The notes: generated by a model not told the origin, from the letters alone. Positions 1 through 8,775 are shown, numbered from the stretch's first letter. The stretch is 64,000 bases of DNA from an uncultured Campylobacter sp. (GCA_945873855.1 CAMCEN010000007.1:36205-100204); one strand, 5' to 3'. Made by a program: numbers and translations.

Positions 1-341
1 CGTTCAGGTTTTTTGCTAGGGAATTCTAGATTTTCTTTACTCTCAAAACTATTTGGCTCAGGCTTAAAACCACTCTGGCTTTTTATCTCAGGCTTTGGTG
101 CAGGGCCTTGGGATTTAGATTCAAATCTACTCTCGCTAAAATCTTCTTTAGCAGGTTTTTTAAAGTCTTTTACCTTGCGTTTAGTAGTGCTTACCTCAAA
201 CTCTCCAAGCTTTTTAAAAAAGCCTAAAAACCCAGCACTAGGCTTTGTGATAATCTCTACATTTACATCCGCAGCTGATACGCCTAGTTCTACTGAGGCT
301 TTTAGATAAGCCTCGCTTAGTGAATATGCTTGAATTCTCAT
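1..341 (-). CDS. jag: Jag/KhpB-type RNA-binding protein, N-terminal part, cut by window edge
   Basis: The first 113 codons read from ATG at 341 and run off the window. Residues 1-40 or so form a recognisable Jag_N domain (Ser-Leu-Ser-Glu-Ala start, then a glycine/phenylalanine-rich GFLGFFKK stretch). A Lys/Pro/Glu-rich linker follows. The KH and R3H RNA-binding domains would lie outside the window. The start overlaps the yidC stop as ATGA, so the two are probably translationally coupled, the usual yidC-jag arrangement. The linker contains a copy of the local repeat GGAATTCTAGA, read as the peptide NLEFP, the same peptide that is tandemly repeated in FtsK of this window. Confidence 0.85.
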   Translation of the reverse strand, partial: MRIQAYSLSEAYLKASVELGVSAADVNVEIITKPSAGFLGFFKKLGEFEVSTTKRKVKDFKKPAKEDFSESRFESKSQGPAPKPEIKSQSGFKPEPNSFESKENLEFPSKKPE

Positions 342-1915
342 TTTTCGCCTTTATGATGAGCGGCAATCTCTTCTGCTTTGTGACGAGCAAAGAGCTTATT
401 TACCACGATTTGTTGTAAAAGCGAGCATACATTGTTCGTAAACCAATATAGCGTAAGTCCTGCTGGGAAGGTGATAAAAAATAGCGTAAAAATAGCAGGT
501 AACCAGCGCATGATTTTTTGCTGCATTGGGTCGCTAAAGGTAGTTGGGGTAATGCGTTGTTGTAGATACATAGCCACACCCATTAAAATAGGCAAGATAA
601 AATACGGATCTTTTATCGCAAGGTCGTTTATCCACAAAGCCCATTGGGCACCTTTTAGCTCAATTGCATTTAGTAACACGCGGTAAATCGCAAAGAAAAT
701 AGGAATTTGTAATAAAATCGGCAAACACCCACTCATAGGATTTGCGCCACTTTTCTTATACAGCTCCATCATGTGAGTATTTAGCTTGGCTGGGTCGCCT
801 TTGTATTTTTCTTGGATTTCTTTCATTTTTGGGGCAATATCTTTTAGCTTGTTCATTGATACCATGCCCTTATATGTAAGTGGGAATAGAATAATGCGTA
901 TAACAATAGTCATCACGACAATCGCCCAGCCCCAGTTGCCAAAATATCCATAAAGCCAGCTTAAAAAATCAAACACAGGTCTAGCTATAAAAGTAAACCA
1001 ACCATACTCCACAGCGTCTGCTAGGCTTGACTCAATTGAAGTTAGCACTCTTTTTTCTTTTGAGCCGATATAGCCTTTAAGCTTTAGCTTGCCGCTACTT
1101 CGCACGAAAGCTAGGGTATTTTCATCCTTTGAGTTTTGGATAAAGACATTTAATTTACGCTCTTTATCGTAAAATAAGCTTGTATAGTAGCGATCAGCAC
1201 TTGAGATAAGATCTATATTATTATAGGTTTCATCGCCTTTTGCATCGCCATCTTCTATTATATCTAGACTATCATCGCTTTTGCGAAGCATCACGCCATG
1301 GACTGTGTAGCCATCAGCTAGCACATCTGGTCTATGACCTGGAGTGATGAAAAAATCACTATTTGATTTTACACTCAAATCATAAGAGCCATTTGCGTAG
1401 AAAGTAAGGTGTTTTGAAATGCTCTTTGCGCCTAGTTCTTGGGTTAAAATTGCCTCAAAAATTCCACCATTTTTTGGCTCTATTTGCTCTATTTTATAAG
1501 GTGTTTTAAAGGCTAGTTCATTTAGCGCAGTATCACTAAAACGCACTTCAAGTGGCATAGGGTCTTTGCTGATTAGTTCTATATGAGAGCCATCTTCATT
1601 TACAAACTTTGCGTTATTTAATATAAAACTAGAAATGCGTCCTAGCTCATCAATTGTAGCGTTAAACTCGCTAGTATTTATGTGAGCTAAAACAGCTTTT
1701 TGATCCTTAATAATAGGGGCTTTTACTAGATTTGAAGCATCATTTGGATCTAGAATTCCCTCTTTTAGCGCAGGGGCAGCATTGCTCGCATTTAGGCTAG
1801 CGTTATTTTCTAGCTGTTTTTTTGGCATAAAATAAAAATCATAAGCTATAAAAAAAGCTACAGAAAGCACCGTGGCAATAAGTAGTCTTGTTTGGGTTGT
1901 CATATTGCTAAACAC
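338..1915 (-). CDS. yidC: Membrane protein insertase YidC
   Basis: YidC inserts and folds inner-membrane proteins, alone or with the Sec translocon. The 525-residue product has an N-terminal membrane anchor (about residues 10-27), a large periplasmic domain, and a C-terminal 60 kDa inner-membrane-protein domain (about 310-510). That domain includes a WGWAIVVMTIVIR helix, a conserved NPMSGCLPILLQIPIFFA segment and a Lys-rich tail. The GTG at 1915 is preceded by AAGGA at good spacing and overlaps yidD by eight bases. An in-frame ATG at 1903 is the alternative start but has no good ribosome site. The order rpmH-rnpA-yidD-yidC-jag is classical. Confidence 0.95.
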   Translation of the reverse strand: MFSNMTTQTRLLIATVLSVAFFIAYDFYFMPKKQLENNASLNASNAAPALKEGILDPNDASNLVKAPIIKDQKAVLAHINTSEFNATIDELGRISSFILNNAKFVNEDGSHIELISKDPMPLEVRFSDTALNELAFKTPYKIEQIEPKNGGIFEAILTQELGAKSISKHLTFYANGSYDLSVKSNSDFFITPGHRPDVLADGYTVHGVMLRKSDDSLDIIEDGDAKGDETYNNIDLISSADRYYTSLFYDKERKLNVFIQNSKDENTLAFVRSSGKLKLKGYIGSKEKRVLTSIESSLADAVEYGWFTFIARPVFDFLSWLYGYFGNWGWAIVVMTIVIRIILFPLTYKGMVSMNKLKDIAPKMKEIQEKYKGDPAKLNTHMMELYKKSGANPMSGCLPILLQIPIFFAIYRVLLNAIELKGAQWALWINDLAIKDPYFILPILMGVAMYLQQRITPTTFSDPMQQKIMRWLPAIFTLFFITFPAGLTLYWFTNNVCSLLQQIVVNKLFARHKAEEIAAHHKGEK

Positions 1916-2264
1916 TTGGATTTGTCCTTATATTTTTAATAAGATAAAATTTTTTATTTTTGTAAGGGACTAGCCAAAAGCTAGGGAATTTAATACTTTT
2001 AGAATTTGGGAGCAGATTATTTTTTGCTATATTTTTCTTTATAACAGGATATTCTATGCCACCGCTAAAAAGCTGATTACAGCGTAGAATTCTAAGCATT
2101 ATCGCTAAACTTGCTTTGAAAAAATTCTCATTTTCTAAAAGCCAGCTAGCATAGCTAGAACAGCTTGGATAATACCTGCAATTTTGTCCCAAAAGCGGTG
2201 AAATAAATGCTTTATAAACCCTTATAAAAAAGAGTGGTATAAAATTCATATTTTTTACGCTCAT
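1908..2264 (-). CDS. yidD: Membrane protein insertion efficiency factor YidD
   Basis: This 118-residue protein carries the YidD signature CRYYPSCSSYA near residues 29-39, after an amphipathic segment (FFIRVYKAFISPLLG), and a later RCNQLFSGGIEYP motif. YidD sits on the inner face of the membrane and assists insertion with YidC. It is longer than the common 70-90 residues because of a basic, aromatic-rich C-terminal tail. The start overlaps the rnpA stop by four bases and the end overlaps the GTG start of yidC. Confidence 0.93.
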   Translation of the reverse strand: MSVKNMNFIPLFFIRVYKAFISPLLGQNCRYYPSCSSYASWLLENENFFKASLAIMLRILRCNQLFSGGIEYPVIKKNIAKNNLLPNSKSIKFPSFWLVPYKNKKFYLIKNIRTNPSV

Positions 2265-2587
2265 TGCAAAGCCCCTATTTTTTTAAGAGCCCAGCGGATA
2301 TTTTTGCTAGCTTGAGAATACTTTGAACTAAGCAAACTATCCTTTGCGATTATCACATAATCACCAAGCTTAGCAGTGCTGGCTAACTCACTAAATATCG
2401 CTCTTAGGCGTCTTTTGGCACGATTTCTGGCTACAGCATTGCCGATTTTTTTGCTTGCCACTACTGCAAACCTAAACTCATCAGCTGCCAAAAAATACAC
2501 GCTAGCATCATAACAATGCCATTTTTTAGCATTTTTATATACCTTAGCAAACTCGCTTGTATGGCTAAGACGCCCATATTTTGGCAT
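2261..2587 (-). CDS. rnpA: Ribonuclease P protein component
   Basis: The 108-residue basic protein binds RNase P RNA and supports 5' maturation of tRNA. The RNR signature is visible as ARNRAKRR at residues 53-60, and the N-terminal LSHTSEFAKVYKNAKK segment is typical. It lies two bases after the L34 stop, as in most bacteria, and overlaps yidD. The length fits the family. Confidence 0.95.
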   Translation of the reverse strand: MPKYGRLSHTSEFAKVYKNAKKWHCYDASVYFLAADEFRFAVVASKKIGNAVARNRAKRRLRAIFSELASTAKLGDYVIIAKDSLLSSKYSQASKNIRWALKKIGALQ

Positions 2588-2589
2588 TA

Positions 2590-2724
2590 TTAGGCTGCTA
2601 GTCTTTTTCTGCCTTTTGCTCTGCGTGCGCTTAGAACTTTACGGCCATTTTTAGTTTTCATACGCTCTCTAAAGCCATGAGTGCGTTTTTTAGGCACTTT
2701 GTGTGGTTGATATGTTCTTTTCAT
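2590..2724 (-). CDS. rpmH: 50S ribosomal protein L34
   Basis: This 44-codon gene is translated directly from the sequence. It begins MKRTYQPHK and ends KGRKRLAA, which is the full-length, near-invariant L34 sequence. An AAGGAT ribosome site precedes the ATG. It opens the rpmH-rnpA-yidD-yidC-jag operon. Upstream on the same strand, the TAAAAT in the gap before 2882 could be a -10 box. Confidence 0.97.
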   Translation of the reverse strand: MKRTYQPHKVPKKRTHGFRERMKTKNGRKVLSARRAKGRKRLAA

Positions 2725-2881
2725 CTTGTATCCTTTAAAAATAAAATAAAGCGGGGATTTTAGCCAAACTTTGCTTAAACTTTTATTTGTATGCTGTAAT
2801 TTATTCTAAAATTCTTTAGGAATTCTAGATTTTAAGCTAAAATCAGCTAAAATCTTAGCCAAATTTTTTAGTAAAATCAAA

Positions 2882-3379
2882 ATGAACCAAAATTTAATTA
2901 AAAATGAAATCATAAATTGTAATCTATGCCCACTCTCAAAAATACGCTCTACTAGCGTAGAACCAGTGCTTGAGAGCGTGGATGTGCTTTTTGTGAGTGA
3001 GTTTTTTGATGAGAGTTTTGAGCCACTTTGTGATTTTAGCTGGGCTTATACTAGTATTTTTAAGTGCATCCCAAAGCAAAATGCCTTAGCGCAGTTTTTA
3101 AAAAACGCTGATTTAGCTACTTCTCTTGGCTTTTGCGCTGAGTATTTAAAAAGTGAAATTAGTATTTCACAACCAAAAGTGGTAGTAGCCCTTGGGCAAA
3201 GTGTTTTTGAGCTTTTTGTAAGTCCGTTAGAATATGCTTATTCTAGCATTGTTGGGGATTTTTATCGCTGTGGGGAGTTTTTTATCATGCCAGCACACGA
3301 GAGTGCGCATCTAGCAAAAAACCCTAGCCTAAAAGAAAAAATGAGAGAAAATCTAGACAAAATAAAAGGAATGATATGA
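2882..3379 (+). CDS. Degenerate uracil-DNA glycosylase-like protein
   Basis: The 165-residue protein has the outline of a family-4 type uracil-DNA glycosylase. There is an N-terminal CNLCPLSKIR Cys pair, a central SQPKVVVALGQSVFELF strand and helix, and a C-terminal PAHESAHLAKNPSLKEK segment in the place of the HPSPLxxNP loop. The catalytic GEAPG motif is replaced by SEFFDES and the second pair of Fe-S cysteines is not obvious, so activity is doubtful. It is shorter than active relatives (about 190-230 residues). It overlaps the next gene by four bases. The family link is inferred from pattern only. Confidence 0.6.
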   Translation: MNQNLIKNEIINCNLCPLSKIRSTSVEPVLESVDVLFVSEFFDESFEPLCDFSWAYTSIFKCIPKQNALAQFLKNADLATSLGFCAEYLKSEISISQPKVVVALGQSVFELFVSPLEYAYSSIVGDFYRCGEFFIMPAHESAHLAKNPSLKEKMRENLDKIKGMI

Positions 3380-4590
3380 AAAAATCTTTAAGAGCATTTT
3401 TGCTTAGTATTTCGTGCTGTGCTAGCCTTTTTGGAGCAGCAGATAAACTAAGCGATATCGAACCAGCAAGAGAGTTTTATGTGGATTTAGAACCAAAAGC
3501 CTGCGATACAAAATGCCTTGTAACTCTGCTAAAAAAAGGGCAGATTTTTAGCTTTTTATCTAGATTTAGAGAAAATCTCGCAAATGACGAGCTAAGCATG
3601 AAATACAGAGATTTTCTAGCTGGAAACTTTGGCTCTTTTGCTAGTTCGTCTGCGCCTAGTTTTGTGCCTACTAGTAGTGCTGCTAAAATCGCTGTGCTAA
3701 TCCCGCAAAAAACCATAAAAAGCTACTCTGTGATCGTAAGCAACTCTATAATCGCTTATAGTGCTGCTGCGAAAAATAAAGCCTTGGCGCAGTTTTTTCT
3801 TTTTGATGATGAGAGCAATATAGGCTCTGTGCTAGAAAATGTCCTAGCGCAGGGCTTTAACTACGCTATTGCGCCTATTACTGATGCTGCCTTGGAGCAA
3901 ATCGCTGATGAGAGGTATAAAGGAATTTTCTTTTATGTGCCGACCTTACACGCAAGTCTAGCTCGCTATGAGCAGCCAAATATACTTTTTGGTGGTGTTG
4001 ACTATGATGGGCAAATACGCTCTTTAAGCCAAAAAACAGATGGTAAAATCGCCTCAATAAGCGATGGTAGCAGGCTTGGCTCTATGCTAAATCGCCAAGT
4101 AGCCGTGCAAAATCCAGATGCTTTTTTAAGCGTGATTGAGACAAAAAATGTGGATTTAAGAGGTGAGCTAAGGCGTTCAGGCTTTATGGGGGCTAGCGTT
4201 TTTTTAAATACCACTTTGCTAAAAACCTCGCTGATTAGCTCGCAATTTAGGGTATATGATATAAATGTAAAAAAGGTGCTTTGTACGCAGATTTGCTACG
4301 ACCCTGCGCTTTTTAGCCTTACTCAGCCAAGCGATAGGGGAAATATGCTAATTGCGATTTCTTTTAGTGATATTGATGAGAATCTGCTAGCAAACGCAAA
4401 ACTACTTGGCGTGGATCTAAAATACGATAGAGTTGCGTATCCAGTGATGTTTGGGATGGACTATATCATCACAAATTTCATTGACAAAAACGCTCATAGC
4501 TTTTTTATGGAGAGCGTGAGTGGCTCACAAGTCCAGTATAAAACGCAGATTTTACAGCCTACAAAAAGCGGCTTTGAAATCGTAGAGTAA
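3376..4590 (+). CDS. Periplasmic protein with LpoA/LppC-like binding-protein fold
   Basis: The 404-residue product has a signal peptide (KKSLRAFLLSISCCASLFGA). It then has an alpha/beta pattern like type-1 periplasmic binding proteins, for example IAVLIPQKTIKSYSVIVSNS and GFNYAIAPITDAALEQI. This resembles LppC/LpoA activators of penicillin-binding proteins, although the usual N-terminal TPR part is much shorter. It is translationally coupled to the preceding gene (ATGA overlap). The sequence suggests a cell-envelope role. The exact function is unknown and the fold call is an inference. Confidence 0.6.
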   Translation: MKKSLRAFLLSISCCASLFGAADKLSDIEPAREFYVDLEPKACDTKCLVTLLKKGQIFSFLSRFRENLANDELSMKYRDFLAGNFGSFASSSAPSFVPTSSAAKIAVLIPQKTIKSYSVIVSNSIIAYSAAAKNKALAQFFLFDDESNIGSVLENVLAQGFNYAIAPITDAALEQIADERYKGIFFYVPTLHASLARYEQPNILFGGVDYDGQIRSLSQKTDGKIASISDGSRLGSMLNRQVAVQNPDAFLSVIETKNVDLRGELRRSGFMGASVFLNTTLLKTSLISSQFRVYDINVKKVLCTQICYDPALFSLTQPSDRGNMLIAISFSDIDENLLANAKLLGVDLKYDRVAYPVMFGMDYIITNFIDKNAHSFFMESVSGSQVQYKTQILQPTKSGFEIVE

Positions 4591-4603
4591 AATATTAGCA
4601 AAT

Positions 4604-4800
4604 ATCTAGGGAATTCTAGAATTCCCTTTTAAACTTAATCTAGAATTCCATAGATATTCTAAAATTCCCTTTTTAAACTTCATCTAGAATTCCCTAGCCA
4701 TAAAAGCTTCATCTAGAATTCCCAGATAATCTAAAATTCATTAAACATCTACTAGTCTAGAATTCCCTAGACAATCTAGAATTCCCTAGACTTTACGCTT
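4604..4800. repeat. Cluster of GGAATTCTAGAATTCC palindromes and half-sites
   Basis: This is the convergent gap between the LpoA-like gene and nrfA. One full palindrome lies near 4610 and at least five TCTAGAATTCC half-sites follow, spaced by short AT-rich spacers (CCCTTTTTAAACTT occurs twice). No gene is visible. The first palindrome, followed by TTTT, could end transcription of the plus-strand gene. Confidence 0.9.
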
Positions 4801-4840
4801 GGTAAAAATTGAAAATATATAAAGCAAGTATTTAAGAAAT

Positions 4841-4880
4841 AAAAAAAGCCCTTAGAGTCAGAAAACCTAACTCTAAGGGC
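4841..4880 (-). terminator. Rho-independent terminator of nrfHA
   Basis: There is an 11-bp perfect inverted repeat, GCCCTTAGAGT (4848-4858) with ACTCTAAGGGC (4870-4880). On the minus strand it is followed by a run of seven or more T. It lies 39 bases beyond the nrfA stop. A second hairpin, GGGCTAG/CTAGCCC at 4883-4902, precedes it. Confidence 0.88.
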
Positions 4881-4918
4881 AAGGGCTAGCAAGCACTAGC
4901 CCCTTTGTTCAAAGCATC

Positions 4919-6793
4919 TTAGTAACTAGAAAGCTTTGGATCAATTTTGTTGAAATTATAAGGCTTGTTATTTTTATCAAGCTCTAGTTTGTCAGCTGCT
5001 GGAGCATCATTTATATTGCTATGCTCGTAGAAGCGATCGCCTGCTTTGTGGCCTGGTTTGCCAGCTTGGTGAGAATCTTCAAGGTCTACTTTGTAAGTGA
5101 TCTCGCCTGGATTAAATTTTTGGATATCATCAAAGCCCAAGTTGCTGATTTTAAAGTCTTTAAAGCCGTATTTTACAGCAACTTCCATTAGCTTAGTTTG
5201 ACCCATTCTAGCCATCTCAAGAGCTTGTAAAAGCATTCTGCTAGCTTCTCTTGGAGCGTGGAAACCAGTTGAGTTTTCAGCACCTACGAAGTCACCTCTC
5301 ATTTGACCTTTACGGTGAAGCTCTAGGATTTCTTTTAGCTCAGCTGAGATTTTAGCATCATCTGCTTTGCCATTAGTTTGGAACTCAGGCAGTGCGCCTA
5401 GTCTTTCACGCATATTTTTGATATCCATGATTAGGCTTACTGTTGCATATTCAACACTTCTTAGATCAAAGGCGATAGATTTTTGGATATCGCTAACTTG
5501 TTTTTTCAAGTAGTCTTCGCTTTGAGTGTGGCAACTTTTACAAGCAGCGTTTATGTCTTTAAGCGGAGATGTGATGTTGTGTTGAGTAACTTTTGTTGAA
5601 CCTTTGCGAACAAAAGGCATGTGACAATCAGCACAAGTTACACCGTTTGCTGCGTGAACGCCAGCACTATAAAGCTCAGTTTCAGGGTGTTGAACCTTGA
5701 TCATAGGAGCTTTTGTGATTTTGTGTTGCCAATCTTGTGGGAAGATATCTCTTGTAGCTGGCTCATCATAGTACTCATCAAACATTTCAATTCTAAATGG
5801 AGCATTTTTAGGCCATTGTTTCCAAGGAAATACTAGTTTGATACCATTTACTTCAGCTTCAGTAGCTTTGTTTCCATCTCTCCAGCTATCAAACTCATCA
5901 TAGTCTTTTTGAGTGCCGTTCCACCATTTTTTAGTTGGGTCACTTGCGATAGTCTCAGCAACTACTTTTGTTTTTGTACCAGTTGGGCGGAAGTAGTACT
6001 CTACGTGGCATTGTGAACAAACTAGAGTTCTCATCTCAGAGCGAGTAGCTTTTAGACCTGTGGTAGCGTCTTTTTGGTAGCCTCTCCAGTTGCTCATAGC
6101 CTCGATAAATGCTGTGCGAGTTACACGAAGTTCCATAGTGTTTGGAACATGGCAGTCGCCGCAAGCTGGTCCCATTCTTTTACCGCCATGAGGGCCGCTG
6201 TGTTCAGCTGAGTTTTCTTTGATATCGCCTAGTGCTGGAACTTGTTTGATCATAGTCCAATATTTAGCAGAGTTAAATGATATCCATTTTTCCTCAGGAG
6301 TTGCTCCTAGTGCTGCGTTATTTTCTAGCCATTTTGTCCAGCCAGAGTGGCAGTTCATACAGGCTGCTGGTTGGCCGCCGAATTTTGCAAAGCCGTGAGC
6401 GTTTAGGAAATCTTTGTTGTTTCTTGCTGTATCCATTTGGTCAACTTGAATCCAAAAGTGTCCACGCTCTTCGTTAGCATCTATGCTAAATGGATAGCCA
6501 GCCCAAAGAATAGTAAGTTGTGGATAGCGGATAAGCTTAGAATAAGAGTGGTTTCCACCAAACTCAGTCTCAAACGGAGCCTCAGTTTCTACTGCTTGAT
6601 ACATATCAGCATGCTCTGGGAAGTTTTTTGACCACACATCAATTCTTGGATCATCGTCACTCATCATGACAATATCTTTTGATACAGCACCAGCCATATC
6701 AGGTTGTGCTTTTTTGCTTGAAATATCACTATTCAACCAAGAAAAGCCTACCACTGCTGCTATTACTACTATAGCAAATAAGACCTTTTTCAT
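4919..6793 (-). CDS. nrfA: Cytochrome c nitrite reductase, ammonia-forming, catalytic subunit
   Basis: NrfA is the periplasmic pentaheme enzyme that reduces nitrite to ammonium with electrons from NrfH. The 624-residue protein has an N-terminal signal/anchor (5-20). Five heme motifs are seen: CMNCH 145-149, CGDCH 211-215, CSQCH 259-263, CADCH 387-391 and CKSCH 418-422. The Tyr of HVEYYF after heme 3 and the His of KVQHPE (369) match known catalytic positions. The active-site heme motif is CXXCH, not the CXXCK of most NrfA. The protein is longer than the common ~480-510 residues, mainly at the C-terminus, as I recall for Campylobacter NrfA. The ribosome site is AAAGGA. Confidence 0.96.
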   Translation of the reverse strand: MKKVLFAIVVIAAVVGFSWLNSDISSKKAQPDMAGAVSKDIVMMSDDDPRIDVWSKNFPEHADMYQAVETEAPFETEFGGNHSYSKLIRYPQLTILWAGYPFSIDANEERGHFWIQVDQMDTARNNKDFLNAHGFAKFGGQPAACMNCHSGWTKWLENNAALGATPEEKWISFNSAKYWTMIKQVPALGDIKENSAEHSGPHGGKRMGPACGDCHVPNTMELRVTRTAFIEAMSNWRGYQKDATTGLKATRSEMRTLVCSQCHVEYYFRPTGTKTKVVAETIASDPTKKWWNGTQKDYDEFDSWRDGNKATEAEVNGIKLVFPWKQWPKNAPFRIEMFDEYYDEPATRDIFPQDWQHKITKAPMIKVQHPETELYSAGVHAANGVTCADCHMPFVRKGSTKVTQHNITSPLKDINAACKSCHTQSEDYLKKQVSDIQKSIAFDLRSVEYATVSLIMDIKNMRERLGALPEFQTNGKADDAKISAELKEILELHRKGQMRGDFVGAENSTGFHAPREASRMLLQALEMARMGQTKLMEVAVKYGFKDFKISNLGFDDIQKFNPGEITYKVDLEDSHQAGKPGHKAGDRFYEHSNINDAPAADKLELDKNNKPYNFNKIDPKLSSY

Positions 6794-6821
6794 TGTCTTT
6801 CCTTTCTTTAGATTTTATTTG

Positions 6822-7331
6822 TTAAAAGCCACGAGTGTGTCCTACACCAGCGTGACATTTGGCACATTGAAGTGAATCAGAAAAATGCGGATCATCAGGT
6901 TTTGTTGTCGCATTTACTACTACGCCTACTAGCTGTGCATGACAGCGAATACAGTTTGCTTGAACTGCCGCTTTTGTCACAGTATTAGCATCAAAGTGCT
7001 GTGGTAAATCATCTAGCTTAAAAGTGAAAGAATACGCATGAGAAACACCACTTTTAGCTTTAGAAACCCATTTGCTAACAAACCCATCGTGTGGCAAGTG
7101 ACAGTCGTTACAGGTCGCACGAGGTTTTCCGGCTACTATTTGAGCATGAGAGCTCTTTCGCCAACTTGCATAAACATCATTCATAACATGGCAGTTGTTA
7201 CAAGCAGCACTATCGTCGCTTAGATATGATAAAGCATTTGCGTTGTGAGCGGTATAGCCTGCAAGCGCAAGCACGATAATTACAAGAACTAAAAACCATG
7301 AAAGTCCAGATTTTTTAGCATTGTTTTGCAA
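6822..7331 (-). CDS. nrfH: NrfH tetraheme quinol dehydrogenase, membrane-anchored
   Basis: NrfH oxidises menaquinol and passes electrons to NrfA. The 169-residue protein has one N-terminal membrane helix (about 11-28) and four heme motifs: CNNCH 44-48, CNDCH 74-78, CIRCH 127-131 and CAKCH 156-160. This is the NapC/NirT family in its short NrfH form. The start is a TTG at 7331. It is chosen because a strong AGGAGG lies six bases before it, and the nearby ATG is out of frame. It is followed by nrfA after a short gap. Confidence 0.95.
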   Translation of the reverse strand: MQNNAKKSGLSWFLVLVIIVLALAGYTAHNANALSYLSDDSAACNNCHVMNDVYASWRKSSHAQIVAGKPRATCNDCHLPHDGFVSKWVSKAKSGVSHAYSFTFKLDDLPQHFDANTVTKAAVQANCIRCHAQLVGVVVNATTKPDDPHFSDSLQCAKCHAGVGHTRGF

Positions 7332-7373
7332 ACCCAGCCTCCTTTCCTCGTAAAGATAGAAAATTGAAGCAGC

Positions 7374-7402
7374 ATTATAATACTTTTTAAATACTTTGTC
7401 AA
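7374..7402 (-). promoter_or_regulatory. Consensus sigma70 promoter for nrfHA
   Basis: On the minus strand there is TTGACA (7397-7402), a 17-base spacer, then TATAAT (7374-7379). Both boxes and the spacing match the sigma70 consensus exactly. This is unusual for Campylobacter, whose promoters generally lack a -35 box. It lies about 43 bases upstream of the TTG start of nrfH. Confidence 0.85.
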
Positions 7403-7650
7403 GGTTTTTAAATAAACTTTTAACAGTATATTTTTTATCTTTTTTTGCCTAAAAAATAATACTTTGTTTACTATTTTGCTGAGTATTACTATTAAATATT
7501 TATTTTAAAAAATGAGAAGTAGTTTCAAAAAAAATTAGTAAATATAAAAATATTTATAAATAAAAATTTATTTAATAGAAAATCTAGAATTCCTAAGAAA
7601 TTCTAGATTTTTTTAAAATTTTTACTTAGGAATTCTAGAATTCCTAGAAA
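7403..7650. other. AT-rich upstream region of nrfHA with two GAATTCTAGA repeats
   Basis: This stretch has no gene. Bases 7403-7570 are very AT-rich, with many A and T runs, and could hold regulator sites for nrfHA. I looked for an NssR-like TTAAC-N4-GTTAA site and did not find one. Bases 7578-7645 hold an AATCTAGAATTCC half-site and a full GGAATTCTAGAATTCC palindrome, placed just past the ppa stop where a terminator would be expected. Confidence 0.7.
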
Positions 7651-8169
7651 TTATTTGTAATTTTTAATAGCTTTATCTAATATTTCTTGTGCTTTTTTAG
7701 CGTTTTCAAAGCCTTTTACTTTTACCCATTTGCCAGGTTCAAGTAGTTTGTAAGTCTCAAAGAAGTTTTTAATTCTATCTTGAGTTGCTCTTGGTAAGTC
7801 GCTAAAATCATTTATATTTTCATATCTTGGATCGATTTTTGTAACAGGTACAGCTAGAAGTTTCTCATCCATTCCAGCCTCGTCTTCCATCACAAGCACG
7901 CCTATTAGACGGCATGGGATAACTGAGCCAGCTTGAAGTGGGTATTCATTTAGCACCAAAATATCAGCTGGGTCGCCATCATCAGCTAGTGTGCCAGGCA
8001 CAAAGCCGTAGTTTGCTGGGTAAAAAACAGCTGAGTAAAGCACACGGTCAACCACTACAGCACCACTATCCTTGTCTATTTCGTATTTTACATTTGAGCC
8101 ATAAGGTATTTCTATTACAGCATTTAGCTTATCTGGGTTTGAGCCGGTTTTGATTTTTGAGATATCCAT
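7651..8169 (-). CDS. ppa: Inorganic pyrophosphatase
   Basis: The 172-residue soluble family I pyrophosphatase hydrolyses pyrophosphate to phosphate. The family motif is visible as DDGDPADILVLNEYPL (around residues 64-79), with the three metal-binding Asp residues. Upstream is YEIDKDSGAVVVDRVLYSAVFYPANYGFVPGT. Length and motifs are normal. It follows adk by ten bases. Confidence 0.96.
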   Translation of the reverse strand: MDISKIKTGSNPDKLNAVIEIPYGSNVKYEIDKDSGAVVVDRVLYSAVFYPANYGFVPGTLADDGDPADILVLNEYPLQAGSVIPCRLIGVLVMEDEAGMDEKLLAVPVTKIDPRYENINDFSDLPRATQDRIKNFFETYKLLEPGKWVKVKGFENAKKAQEILDKAIKNYK

Positions 8170-8179
8170 TTTTTTCTCC

Positions 8180-8749
8180 TTATTTTAGATCATTTATTAG
8201 CTTAGTCATATTTGCTACGATTTCTTCTATGCTTGCTTCGCCACTGATAGTGTATAGCAAGTCATTGCGAGTGTAAAAGTCTTTTATACTAGCAAGTGGT
8301 TCAGTATATACTTTCATGCGGTTATAAAAAACCTCTTCATTATCATCAGCTCCTCTTGCGCGGCCTAGTACACGGTCTTTTGCTGTTTGTTCGCTTACTT
8401 CTACTTCTATCACGCCTTTTAGCTCGATCTCTCTTTCATCACGCAAAACATCATCTAGTGTAGTCATCTGTTCTACACTTCTTGGATAGCCATCAATGAT
8501 GATATAGTCTTTTGGGCTTGATTTTATCGCATTTACTATGGTGCCTACTACGATATCAAGTGGCACTAGATTTCCACGGCTGATAAAACCATCAATTGTC
8601 TTGCCGCGCTCAGAGCCACTAGCTACCTCAGCGCGAAGTAAATCTCCTGTGCTAAAATGCGCAAAACTAGCATCGTTTTTAGCAATAATGCTAGCATCTG
8701 TGGTTTTTCCGCTACCTGGCGCACCGATGATTAAAAATAATTTTTTCAT
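8180..8749 (-). CDS. adk: Adenylate kinase
   Basis: This enzyme interconverts ATP plus AMP with two ADP. The P-loop GAPGSGKT is at residues 9-16, followed by [16 protein letters not shown] and the [10 protein letters not shown] lid region. At 189 residues it is the short-lid form without a zinc finger. The gene order aspS-adk-ppa on one strand matches the order I recall from C. jejuni. Confidence 0.95.
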   Translation of the reverse strand: MKKLFLIIGAPGSGKTTDASIIAKNDASFAHFSTGDLLRAEVASGSERGKTIDGFISRGNLVPLDIVVGTIVNAIKSSPKDYIIIDGYPRSVEQMTTLDDVLRDEREIELKGVIEVEVSEQTAKDRVLGRARGADDNEEVFYNRMKVYTEPLASIKDFYTRNDLLYTISGEASIEEIVANMTKLINDLK

Positions 8750-8775
8750 TTTTATCCTTTTGTTAGAGTTCTAAG

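Noticed and set aside
13..309. 98-codon plus-strand frame at the window start
   Set aside because: It lies opposite the Jag N-terminal domain, which has a recognisable family sequence and overlaps yidC as expected.
4604..4800. CRISPR array, because of regularly recurring TCTAGAATTCC
   Set aside because: The repeats are short, palindromic, irregularly spaced and found all over the window. No cas gene is present.
7403..7570. NssR or FNR box upstream of nrfHA
   Set aside because: AT-rich partial matches exist, but no complete inverted TTAAC/GTTAA or TTGAT-type site could be read.
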